Assembly (NCBI GenBank): GCA_023014335.1
Contig: JAECYW010000040.1
Location: 1-64,000 of the forward strand
Direction of reading: 5' to 3'
DNA from: Galerina marginata
Taxonomy: Eukaryota; Basidiomycota; Agaricomycetes; Agaricales; Galerinaceae
DNA length: 64,000 nucleotides
Every line of letters starts with the position of its first letter. Position 1 is the stretch's first letter. A program made the translations under genes and the position numbers. Positions 47,304-58,875 of the stretch are shown piece after piece. The notes under the pieces were generated by a model. That model was not told the DNA's origin and did no database searches. It worked only from the letters and a program-made list of their open reading frames with translations.

Positions 47304-48295
47304 GTTGAGCGAACTGGAGAGAGATGGGCCGGAGAGTACGGGGCAATGGAGTCATCCTTTATAATGTCGAGCACGAGGCTGCAGCTAGGCACATCGATAT
47401 CCTGGTCTAAATGAAAGGCGCCTAGCTGCACGGAATGAGACGAATTTGTGCAGAATACCAGCTGAGGTTCACCTCGAATACATGGCATATGAATTGTCGA
47501 TGGAGCGTTCTGACATGCCAAGGGTGCCTGTCCATTCCTTCGTCGTGGAGAGGACTCACTGACAAGGTGAAGGTTGGAGGTCAGCTTCGGGCGCTTATCT
47601 TTATCTCCAAATACAGTCGGTAACGGCTGTCATGCCCTTGACATCCTTCTTGGCTTGGCTTGGGGCCGCTGGATCGGTGCCTGTGACAAGCTGTGGAGTA
47701 TTGTGACTGCCCAACATTTAATCTTGTTGGTTAGAAATTTACGCACCTCATGATGTCGTCGTATTTATGGCCAGAGGATTTTCTCCCCAGTTTGAATGAC
47801 CCGATAGGCACTGAAGACATCGTCCGGAACGTTTCATGGTCCTTGGACTTGTCGACTCAGAGCACGAGATAACATCTACCACGGCGTCGATTCTCGAACC
47901 AACCTATTAGACCAATGTCGGCTTTTCGACCAGAGCAGAGGACAGTTTCCAGAGTGCAACATATCGTCTGCTATCGGATTGGAAGTTCGCCAAAGGTATA
48001 GTGCAGTCATCACTGATGGCGATTGCTTTCACAGTTAAATGGGTGAGGACAGGCGAAGAAATTCTGAAAGCAGACTCGGTGGTAGTTCATGCTTGGAATG
48101 TTGAAAATATTCGCGACGCGACGCGTCGGTTTGTACTTGCTTGTGTCCCGACATAAACAAAAGTCCGTCACTCCCGCCTCTTTCTCATTCCCTAAACTTA
48201 GGATATACTACCGGAAGGTGAGGTTTTTTCTCTGTTTATCCTCCTCATCCGTTGGCTAATGCCCTCGGAGACACGAGGCAGGGATCAAATACGTA
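47304..48295. other. Intergenic region with a coding-like stretch
   Basis: On the minus strand, 47560 to 47350 reads as Cys-containing coding-like sequence (LACQNAPSTIHMPC, LVFCTNSSHSVQLGAF, DVPSCSLVLDIIKDD) but has no good start or terminal exon and runs into the promoter of the membrane protein gene. It could be an upstream exon or a relic. The part near 48295 is the promoter of the pRiA4b-like gene. Confidence 0.35.
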
Positions 48296-49613
48296 ATGGC
48301 GCCTTCCGAAACCAGCGTTCTTGTCAACAAACGACCCAGGAGCCTGAGCGAAGCCTCTGGAAAAGAAAATGACGCGCCAGGCGCGTCTATCTCTGCAGGA
48401 AAGAAGCGGCGCGTTGATGCAGACGCTGTGTATCCTTCAGAATCGGACCGTGGAGGTCCTGATCCCTACACGACGTTCCCGGCTCCCACGAACGACTACA
48501 TCCAACTCCGGTTCCAGTTGCAGCGCTTCAAAGGGGTTTGCCGGACTGTCCAAGTCCCCATTACGTACACCTTCGCCAACCTCCACACCCTTGTCCAATA
48601 CCTGTTCGGATGGAGCGGACGGCGTTCGCACCGGACGCGTGTCTACACCAATGTCGAGATTTATACGAGCCCAGCTGCGAAACAAGTGGGATGCATCAAG
48701 AAGAAAGGACAGGTGCCGGAATACCCTGCTGATCTGGCAAGAGACGATGCACATCTTTCAGAAGAATTGCAAGAAGTCTTGCGAATGCGGTTTGAAATCG
48801 AAAACAGGGACGCTGCGATTTACGAAGTGGTTGCGGTGGGCAAGAACAAAGGCGGAAGGGGATATTTCGGAGACTACAGCTGGCACTACAAAGTCGAGGA
48901 TCCGGAGCTTGCTTTGAGTGACATATGGAACGTCGACGAGGAGGAGAACTTGAGTGGGGGAGAAAGCAACGAAACCATCGGGCTCATATATGACTATGAG
49001 ATCAATTGTGGGTTTTTCTAAGACTCCGTTGCTGATGCCGTCTTTTGACTTACAATTCACGTTAGCGTCATGGTCAGTTGATATTACGGTGGACGGAGGT
49101 TTCTATCACAGCGAAACTCCAAGCAACGATATTCGTGTCATGGCTGCCAAAGGAGCGGTATGTATAAATATAATTTTATTCCATTGACATTCCCGTTCGC
49201 TCATTGAACCCTCAGCCCTCTGTAGAAGAGAAATACGAATGGTCCCCTAATGTGAGTCCTCAGTTCATTTGCTATGTGATATTTGAACGCAATGCTCCTC
49301 CTTTTAGCACCCAGATGGTTGTGAGAAGTCGGTCTCCAACTTGTTATTTTCTTCCAAAAACTTCAAAGCGTATTGCGAGAAGAAAATAGACTCCCGCGTC
49401 GAGAGAAGTAGGCTCGCAGTCTACGTGCGCAAAGTTGGCAATATGACCGATGAACAAGTGAAAGCCAAGCAAGAAAAACTGGACGCGGAAGGGGCCGCTA
49501 CCCGGAAGGCCAACGATAAGATTGAAAAGGAGCGGCAGAAACAAATTCGAGCGGAGAAGAAACGCGAACGCGAGGAGCGTGCTATCCTTAGGGACTACGA
49601 CTTCTACTACTAA
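48296..49613 (+). CDS. Plasmid pRiA4b ORF-3-like protein, 4 exons
   Basis: Exons 48296-49007, 49066-49157, 49216-49251 and 49308-49613 sum to 381 aa. After a basic, nuclear-signal-like N-terminus (NKRPRSLSE, GKKRRVDAD) the segment YIQLRFQLQRFKGVCRTVQV, then LHTLVQYLFGWSG, matches the core of the pRiA4b ORF-3 family first described on an Agrobacterium plasmid and widespread in bacteria, with fungal members. A second beta-rich part (VDITVDGGFYHSE, YEWSPNHPDG) completes the domain. The C-terminus is a charged coiled coil (EQVKAKQEKLDAEGAA to REREERAILRDYDFYY). Molecular function of the family is unknown. Confidence 0.8.
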
Positions 49614-49875
49614 TGACGATGGCTCAGTCAACGTTTCTTCATCACCAGCTGACCCACTATCTATTCTTCAAGTTATGTTACTCAGGCTTGAGCTTGACCT
49701 CGTCATATTATACGGTCTATTTCTTACATATTAGTTACATTATTGCATGCGATTTTATTTTACTAAATGTTTTATGTGAACTACCCATTTCTTGTAACTT
49801 ATGGAATGGTAAACAGTCTCCATCCTCAACGTTCAACACTTGGGTTCCACTGTTATAGAATAACGGCCCGGATGT

Positions 49876-52800
49876 TTGTCGCACGACGAGCCCTGTGTAC
49901 TGTATCCATTCTGTCTGTCAGCATCATGGTCATTTGCATTTCAACAGGACAGATGGACTCAGGCTGTATCCTTGCATCTTTGGACTGCTGGGTTTTTCCT
50001 CCCTGTGTCATCTAAGGTTGTCCGTGATTGAGTTCCTAATTTTCGTAGGTAAAGTAAATATCTCTTACATAACGGTATAACCACTCTTGGTTCCCTCCAA
50101 TATCTCGGTCGTCCTTGGGTCCTTTGGTGGACACTGCAGGTGGTTTAAAACGTTGCGGCATTCAGCTGCTCATCATACCGCTGCCATGTACCTCTTTATC
50201 GGAGACTTGTTGTAAGTCTCAATGCTTTTCCTGAGATTCGTGGCACGATTGATATGTCCACATTAGCCAAATCGATGACTCGCGTACTTTGCCGTTTGCT
50301 GTCGCATTCCTTGCATTTTGCCTCCAGATTCTTCACTTCCTGAGTGTCAGCTTGAAATCTTTCGCGAACCAGCGCTCGAGTCCGCAAGAAGAGGCATCAA
50401 CGATAGGTGTGGCTCGATCCCGCAGGCATGGACTCGCACAAAATCTGAAGGGTTTAATTGACTACCATGGTGGATATGTGGTCTGGTTGTTCATGGTGGC
50501 GCGTCTTGCTGGCTGCATGGTTCTGACGCTTCTATCCATCCTCACTGTTCATGGCTGTGGGTCAATGGCCAATTTGTGGGACTTGACTACTCTACGAGAC
50601 TGTCCAGAGATCCTGATGACTGGGACATACGTAAGTCGGCTGTTGGATCAAGACTTCAACTAATCAACATTCATATTCTAGTGCTACACAACAATTCTGG
50701 CTTTTATTACATTGCTGTCGAAGGGGTGGAGTACTTCCGTAACAAGATACAACAATACTATCCTCCTCTCAGGACTGGCAGTCTACACTTATCGCGATAT
50801 CTGGCCGCTTGCTACTTACACTCAATCACCTGTCGACGAAGCAGAGGGCAACATTCTTTTTTTGAAGATTGCCGTCCTAGTGATTACAGCGTTAGCTATC
50901 CCTCTCCTTATCCCTCGTCGCTATACTCCAATTGATCCGAAGGTAATTTTCGTCACTCGTTGGACATAATTACTTGGGTTGATTGTTAATTTCTAGAACC
51001 CCATGCCGGTGCCAAATTCCGAACAAACGGCCTCTCTGTTCTCTCTGATAACATACACTTTCCTGGACTCGACTATTTTCCTAGGCTACAAGGTCCCTCA
51101 CCTTGGTATTGATCAACTACCCCCTCTAGCTGATTATGATGCTGCAAAGTACAGAACAGACAAAGCCTTTCCGGTGAGGAAATACTACGCAGGTCCGAGT
51201 CGCGCTCATATCCATTGGGTAGCATATTGACCCATTTCGTGGGGCTAAGCGTAGAGGCTTGTTTTTTGGATTGATGCGTGTTTACCGTAAGTCGACATTT
51301 GCGAGAACCGGGACTACTTTGCTGATCTTCGATGACCTACAGGAAAAGAATATATCATTATGGCCCTTACGATTTCCGGGTATGCTGTTGGCGGATTTGC
51401 CGCTCCGATAGGAATTAACCGGCTTCTAAAGTTTGCCTCTGTATTTATTTTATTCTTTCGAATCATCGCTTACTCGCGGGTTTCTGCTTTAGTTACATGG
51501 AAACTGGAAGAGCTCAGGCCCAGATACGTCCTTGGTTCTGGATTTTATGGCTCTTCTTTGGCCCTATGCTGCAGTCGCTCTCTGCTCACTGGTACCTTTT
51601 CACTGCCACGAAAACCCTTGTCCTGGCAGAAGGTCTGATAACGCAGCTTGTGTTTGAGCACAGTCTGCGTATTCGAATGAAGACGGAAACTTCCAATGCG
51701 TCCACAGCCCAAGACACGGCTCTTGAGACGCCTCAGTCAAATGGGAAACTTAGCGATTCTGCTAGTTTGGACAGCGGTTCCACCACTGTTGATGAGACTG
51801 GTGAATACGGTCCTAGGAACGAAATTGCAAGTGATCAGTCTCAGGCTGTAACAATAGTCCCTTCCAGAGACGCTTCTATCGAAAGTTCGCGCACTGACGC
51901 GAAAAAATCATCCACCACTTCTGCAACTGGCAAGCCCGTGTCGCCGAAAACTCCTTCCAGCGATAATATCACAGGGAAAATCAACAACCTTGTAACCACT
52001 GACGTAAACAATATCGTTGAGGCTAGGGACTTCTTGATGATCAGTAAGCATAACTCTCCCTATAAAGTCGATACCATTGATCCAAATTCAATCAGTTCTC
52101 TATGTTCCTCTTCAAATCACTTTTTGTCTGATATTTTTATACCGGGTTCTCGGCTGGAGGTTTGACCTACTTGCTGTTCCTCAGATATCATGCTAATAGC
52201 AATCCCTGTCAGTGCTTTCGTGGGAGTCGCTGTGATGACCATACTGCTCCCAGTTCCTCTAGTTGTTGCAAAAATGCTTCAGCAAGCTCAAGTTCATAAG
52301 ATGAAGATGGTATGTGTCCACTATTTCGAAGAGCTTGGGGAAACTCATGGTCCATAGACAGATGCAAGGGTAGAGGCCGTTGCAGAGGCAGTTGGCATTC
52401 TCCGAATGATAAAACTTTTTGGTTGGGAGAAGAAGATGTCGGACCGTCTTCACAAAACTCGTGAAGACGAGCTTAAGTGGATCTGGAAACTAAAACTATT
52501 GGATAATATCAACGGAATTTTAGGGTACGGAACCTTTCACCCCATCTTCTGGTGCCGATCTTGACAGGGGGCATCACAGATACACATTGCCTACGTTGAC
52601 AATGCTCGCTTCATATGTTGTCTACACCGTTGTCATGAAGAAGGAACTCACAGGTGCCTTTTCCCTAAACATTGAGCGTAAACAGTGGATTGATTTGGCG
52701 TTCAGCTTCAATAATTTTTCCGAGTATGACGGTCTTTTCAATGTTGCGAGAGCAGTTTTACAGGCTACTTCGCCAATCTCTCCAGATTATCCAAGGTCTG

Positions 52801-55800
52801 TTATAGTATCACCTGTGGTGCACTTCAAATGTATTCACTTTAATGCGTTGTAGGCAAGGTATCGTTGGACCGTGTCGAAGCCTTTCTTTATGAAACAGAA
52901 TTGCTGGACTCTTTTACGAAGAAATCTTCAAGCCCTTCAGAGTCCACATTCCCACCCGTTGCTGTGTCGAATTCTGATATTGGTTTCAAGAATGCCACAT
53001 TTTCTTGGTCGCTAAAAGTAGAGGATGGTACAGCAACGCCTTCTAGCCGTATATTCAAGCTTCGTATAGCCGGAGAGCTGCTTTTCAAACGAAATTGCAT
53101 TAACCTTATAATCGGACCAACGTTCGTCCTTTCATCCTTGTTCAGACTGTGTAGAGGCTCATAAACATCTTACAGCGGTTCGGGTAAAACGTCCATGTTA
53201 ATGGCATTACTTGGTCAGAATACTCGTCGTCCTTTCCCTGCGTATCATACTGAATATTAGTTTTTTGTCCAGGAGAAATGCATTTCATCCCTTCTGGCCC
53301 CCATTCTTGGTTTAACCTTCCTCGTGACGGCGGGGTAGCCTATGCTCCCCAAGAGTCGTGGGTACAGAACGACACCATTCGGAACAATATCCTATTTGGT
53401 AACCCGTTTGACGAGGCTCGATACAACAAAGGTAGAACCTCCAATTACAAGGAACTGATTTTGGCTGATCTTTCATCAGTTTTGAAGCAATGCGCATTGG
53501 ACCGTGACCTTGGACTGTTCGACGCTGGCGATGCGACAGAGGTTGGCGAACGCGGAATCACATTAAGGTCAGAATTTGACTTTGACGGTTAGACTTTGCT
53601 TACATATGATTATGGATTGCAGTGGAGGCCAAAAGGTAGATATCATCGACATCTGTTTGTGAAAACTTATCTCATTCAGGAAAGGCCCGAATAACGCTTG
53701 CACGAGCCATTTACTCGCCTGCACATATTATCCTACTTGATGACGTTTTTGCTGCACTGGATGTCCACACGTAAGCATCTATTGTCTTTCTCCGTCTGTA
53801 ATCGACTGAAGTTGCAACCAAGTTCATCCTCGATCGTAGAAGAATGTTTTCAAGGGGATCTCGTCAAAGAAAGAACTATCTTACTCGTTGTGAGTAGCTT
53901 CCTACCGTCTACCGCATCCAACGCCGAATCTCTTTCAGACCCATAACATCGCTCTTGCGAGTCCAATTGCTGACTTTATCGTGTCCATTGGAGTGGATGG
54001 ACAAGTGAAATCCCAGGGAACAGATATCTCTGTCGCGCTTGCCCGTAATTCGACATTGGTGGCAGAAGTAGAACAAGCTCAAGAAGCCACTGAAATCAGC
54101 AAACAAGTCATGGAGCCTGTTCAACAGAAACCTACTGATGGAAAACTCGTGGTTGCAGAAGAAATAGCTGAAGGGCACGTCACTTGGAAGTCCATCAAGT
54201 TACTTTTGAATAGCATGGGTGGAAACCATCCTGTCCTTTTCTTTTCTATCATTTTTGGTTTACTCCTCGTGAATGAGATGACCATAACCTTTCAGACATG
54301 GTTTCTTGGCTACTGGGGCACACAATACGAGGGCCATCAGTCTTCTGAGGTTGATGCACCTTTGTGAGTCATTTCTTCATGACTTTTTATGAACAGAAAA
54401 TCTGATTTTCCACCTGTCAAGCTACATATATATCTATTCTGCACTCCTAATGGGTAGCATTATCATGTACACTGCTGCCTACATCTACTACGTCATCGGT
54501 TCAATGCGTGCTTCTAAAACCATCAACAACACACTTGTCGATTCGATTCTCGGGAGTACCCTCCGGTTCGTAAAGCTTTAACAGTTTTATATACAAACTC
54601 CTCAAATACTTAACCGTAAGGTGGCTTGACGAGACGCCAACAGCGCGAATCATTACGCGATGCACTCAAGATATCCGCAGTGTCGATGGCACTATTCCTC
54701 AATCATTGATGTGGTTTACGGATTGCCTGTGTGGCCTTCTGATGAAACTCGGCGCTGTCATTTTGTTCACGCCCTTGTTTGTGTTTCCGGGACTTGGTGT
54801 TGCTGCTGTTGGATTCTACTTGGGAAACATGTATCTGATGGCTCAATTGTCTGTGAAACGTGAAATGAGGTACGCATTTATTCCAAACCTATCGTCATTT
54901 AGATGCTGAGTCTATGGCATTTCAATTTACAGTAACGCTCGGTCACCAATGCTTTCGAATTTCAGTGCTGCCATCCATGGTCTTGGTGAATATCCAAACT
55001 GTCGAAAGATGCTACCCTCTCTGACGTTTTCTCAGTTTCTATCAGAGCATATGGAGCTCAAAACATATTCAAAAAAGAATCTTTAACTCGCATCAATCTC
55101 TATACCCGCGTTGCTCGAACGTCCTGGAACCTGAATCGGTGGATCGCAGTTCGTATTGATTTCCTCGGAGCAGCATTCACCACAGCACTTGCAGCATACT
55201 TGGTATATGGTGTGCCTGTAGGCGCATCAAACACCGGTTTCTCTCTCAGTATGGCTGTCGAATTTACCATGTACATTTTGATGCTGGTCAGACTGTATAA
55301 CGACTTCGAGGTCAGCTCAAATAGGTGAATATTCCATGGTAACTTCAAGGTCATGACCAGGATTAACGCTCCTTATTGCGACAGCCTCGAGCGTATTCAG
55401 AGCTATCTGGATATCGAGCACGAGCCTAAGTCAACAGTGAGCGGACAGCCTCCCGCTGCCTGGCCAAGCAGCGGAGATCTAAGAGTTGAAAAACTTTATG
55501 CTCGTTATTCGCAGGTCAGTGATTTGTTACTTTGTTGCAACCCTGTTAATCCAAACTTGCCGATCTAGTCTGGCCCAAATGTTTTGCGTAATGTTTCATT
55601 CCACGTAAAATCCGGAGAACGTATTGGAGTCGGTGGGTCATATCCGCTCATTGAGAAGTACGATATCTGAATTTGGTTTTTTTACAGTTGGTCGAACTGG
55701 AAGCGGAAAAGTAACAATTAATATATTCTCTCGAAACAGATTCATCGTATCCTCATTGATGCCCTTTTTCATGTAGAGCTCCTTGATTCTCGCTCTCTTG

Positions 55801-56752
55801 CGCTGTATCCTGACCGAAGGGACTATCTATTTCGACGGAATTGCAACAAGCACGATCAACCTAGATGCCCTACGATCGAGTATCACTATTATCCCACAGA
55901 TAGTAAGCACAGATTCTTTGTGAATGGACATTTTATTGATTTGCCCAACCATCGCAGCCTGAACTCCTCAGCGGTCAGTATCATCGAGACGTTGGATCGC
56001 TAAGGTGATTTACCTATGCATACGGCAGGAACTCTTCGTCAGAATCTGGATCCCTTCGATCAAAATGATGACTCTGCATTGAACGACTGCCTTGCGTTCA
56101 GCAGGGCTCTTTTCACTCCAAGATGTGACGGACGAGGCGCACCTCACTTTAGACAGCAAGATCGCTAATGCAGGGGGCAATCTGTCAGTCGGCCAGCGGC
56201 AAATCATCGCTCTCGCTAGAGCAATGCTGCGTCGTAGCAAATTGCTTATTCTGGATGAAGGTCGGTGACGAATAGTGTCTTCCGTGGTCGCATTCTGACT
56301 GTCAGTCTCAATAGCTACATCCGCAATTGGTTTGTTCCTTTTCTTCTGATAGCCAACGTCCCTCATGCAATTACGCTATCATCAAGATTATAAAACCGAT
56401 GCTGTGATCCAGAACACACTCCGCAACGAACTTGGGAACGACGTCACCATCATCACTGTTGCCCATCGATTGCAGACAGTTATGGATGCTGATCAAATTG
56501 TGAGTAACAGTATGTTGAGATTTACGCGCGCAATTAGACTAATATCTTTCTCTCTTCAGATGGTCCTTGATAATGGGCAAATGGCAAGCTCCTTCTATCA
56601 CCCTGCAATCAACCCTATGCTCATTAGAATGTTAGGTTGAGTTCGGGAACCCTAAGGACCTTCTCAAAAACAGCGAGGGCATGCTCCGGTCCTTGGTCGA
56701 TGGAAGTGGCGACAAGGACACTCTTTATACTCTTGCAGGGTGTTCACAATAA
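49876..56752 (+). CDS. ABCC-type (MRP) ABC transporter, many exons, one apparent frameshift
   Basis: Full-length ATP-driven exporter of the multidrug-resistance-associated type, relatives of yeast Ybt1/Bpt1, probably vacuolar or plasma-membrane. The order is an N-terminal TMD0 (start uncertain, 49.9-50.2 kb), TMD1 ([27 protein letters not shown]), NBD1 with [46 protein letters not shown] and [19 protein letters not shown]2, and NBD2 with [29 protein letters not shown] and KLLILDEATSAID. About 25-30 introns, one GC-AG (56584-56635). In NBD2, reading from SALNDCL into [10 protein letters not shown] needs one base fewer at about 56091-56095 (extra C in a CC pair or extra G), so the frame as given ends shortly after. 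Otherwise intact and about 1,500 aa. Confidence 0.88.
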
Positions 56753-56882
56753 TTTCACTGGCACGCAGTGGAAGGTACTCCGTCATTCGACATCGACAAG
56801 AAAGTAAGACATTCAAGAAGTTTATATCACTTGTAACCACAAATTCCTGTACATGGATCCCCTACTTAACATTCGGCACCCG

Positions 56883-57341
56883 TCATTCTATCTGAACTTT
56901 ATTCTGCAATGTGAAAGTCAGAAAGTTATCTCCTATAGGTATAACCCAGCTTGATTCTGACCTTGTAGAATGCAACAAAGCCCTCTATTGGTTTGGCCCT
57001 CTCAGTTATTGTATTGGGGTAATACCTTATATGCAGGTTTGCTTGAGTCTCGAACCTCTTGAGTTCTGGTACATCGGACAGACTCACCAAGCAACATCCT
57101 TGTATAGTTTTTCCGTCTATCACTGCGTTGTAGTAAGATGCCGTCCTGATAACGAAAGATTAGATAGCATCATCATCCTGAAACAAGGTACACACCCTTT
57201 CCATGGACAGACTGACGCTGTGTTGGAGCTACTGAGGATAGAAGTCCTCACCGATGTAAGGGGAAAGTAATGGTTTCCTTCAATGACTTTAGTCTCGTTC
57301 GATTCCGCAAGTAGATGTCCCTCAAGGGATACACGCGGCAT
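56883..57341 (-). CDS. DUF427-domain protein with an apparent frameshift
   Basis: Small protein of the DUF427 (NTP_transf_9) family, common in bacteria and fungi and of unknown biochemical role. The first exon (57341-57196) reads RVSLEGHLLAESNETKVIEG, HYFPLTS and CPWKG, the conserved family core. The next exon reads TASYYNAVIDGK, then a run of five A (57108-57112, T on the plus strand) puts the following YKDVAWYYP block one base out of frame. The remainder (TERAKPIEGFVAFYK, then a last exon NKVQIE) is in order, with a stop at 56883-56885. One extra A would explain the break. It is convergent with the ABC transporter, 130 bp apart. Confidence 0.75.
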
Positions 57342-57728
57342 GACTACGATATTGGGCTTCACGATGTTGGTTGGTGGGCTGAAGATTCAAGACCTTTCAA
57401 GAACTTAGAAGATGGGTTATGTATCACCTTTCTGAATCTGGGTTTATAAGCCAGTACAAACACGTGACCGCTGATGAGAAGACGGGAATTCGTGTGCGAT
57501 TTGGATGGGAGGATCGAGGGCTTCTCCACATGATATATGTCAGAGGCGACGGCAGGCGACGGCTAGCCGACAATAACCAAGCTGGTCTTGAAGCTTCCTG
57601 AGGGTAACCTTACGGTGGTGCCGTCCCAAAGTTGAATCTAAATCGCAAGCCAATCAGTATTGACTAAAAACAATGACCTAGGGCTTACATCCGTTAAAGA
57701 ACCCCGATACCACGAACTTTGTTTCCTT
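57342..57728. other. Intergenic region
   Basis: 387 bp between the DUF427 start and the end of the F-box gene, both on the minus strand. Nothing beyond promoter and terminator sequence is seen. Confidence 0.5.
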
Positions 57729-58553
57729 CTATAGCCCTACGAGACGCCTGATCCGGGCGTGTCGAGTCCAAATTGTCTCCATTTGCCTGGCTCTTCCACA
57801 CCACAACGCAAACTCTACGGGTTCGCCCGACCCGAAATATACTATTCGAATCCTCTTATCAAAAGATAACATGAGTTTTGTCCTCTCATCCGCTGGTTCG
57901 TCTGCCCAAAAGAAAGTCGTGATGACAATCAGGTTGATCTTGGGTAGGTGGTATATTGGGGCTAATTGACCAATGATACTAACAGCTGTTATCTGCTTTG
58001 CGGAATACGAAAAATGTGTCAATGAGGGGAACAATTCGGCACTAAAATCGTCTGATACAGGTTCGTGTATCCGAAGGTGGGTGATCTGTTGACATAGTTC
58101 TATGCCGCGTCTGTCAGGGAGATGAACCATATAATGCCAACATTTCCAGTTATCAAACAGGGTTAATTCTGTAAGATCGGTATGCGTGATTGAGGTAGAA
58201 CAGCACAGAGAATATAGGATCGTTTTCGAGCACGCTAAGGAAACCAAATTGGTGCACGAATTCACGACGTCCGAGCAGAGCGTGGAGGTGCCGTTAATCC
58301 AAAGGTATCGAACGGAGGCAGCGAGTTCATGAAGTGCAATAAATTCCGAGAATGACCGTACGGAATTAGTGTTGAGGCGAATTGGGATATGAGGGAGTCT
58401 GTCGAATTGAACGAGCGTATAAAAGCGTTTGTCGATGAGGAGAAGAGATCGAAAATTTGACTGTGAGTCGCAAACCAGAGATATGATATGTAGCAGAATT
58501 TCATTTGGAAGAGAAAGAATGCCAGATTTACCCAAGCAATTCCTATCAGCCAT
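57729..58553 (-). CDS. F-box-like protein, single exon
   Basis: Single open frame of 274 aa. The F-box-like core is LSLPNEILLHIISLVCDS followed by FRSLLLIDKRFYTLVQFDRL. Downstream blocks FSEFIALHELAASVRYLWIN, DVVNSCTNLVSLACSKT and LTELTLFDNWKCWHY match the order of the F-box protein at 13.9-15.1 kb, making these two distant paralogues. It lacks the N-terminal hydrophobic stretch of that protein. It sits between two genes with apparent frameshifts yet is itself uninterrupted. Confidence 0.75.
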   Translation of the reverse strand: MADRNCLGKSGILSLPNEILLHIISLVCDSQSNFRSLLLIDKRFYTLVQFDRLPHIPIRLNTNSVRSFSEFIALHELAASVRYLWINGTSTLCSDVVNSCTNLVSLACSKTILYSLCCSTSITHTDLTELTLFDNWKCWHYMVHLPDRRGIELCQQITHLRIHEPVSDDFSAELFPSLTHFSYSAKQITAVSIIGQLAPIYHLPKINLIVITTFFWADEPADERTKLMLSFDKRIRIVYFGSGEPVEFALWCGRARQMETIWTRHARIRRLVGL

Positions 58554-58875
58554 AGGTTGAAGAAATTCGAATTCGACTTTGCAATGGGTGTAGAAGAATG
58601 TGTAGAAGCACTCATGAGTTCAACTTAATATTCCAAGATGCCTTTGACTTCTGTCCATAATAAATACAAATATACCGCAGCAAAGCATTCTCACATGCGG
58701 TGACTGGAGTCTGACTCTGGTAGCTCTTTTCCTGTGGCGATCTTCGAAGTCGCTTTCCAAGGAGAGCACTCTTGTGACTTGCGCTTGTATTTTTTTGTCG
58801 CGGAATTTGTGCTCAAAATCTGGGTCGATTCAGTCCCGTTCTGGTGCCCCATTGCCATTGCCAGAAGCCTTGATC
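58554..58875. promoter_or_regulatory. Divergent promoter of F-box gene and guanine deaminase
   Basis: 322 bp between the two start codons, transcribed in opposite directions. No coding content and no specific site recognised. Confidence 0.5.
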
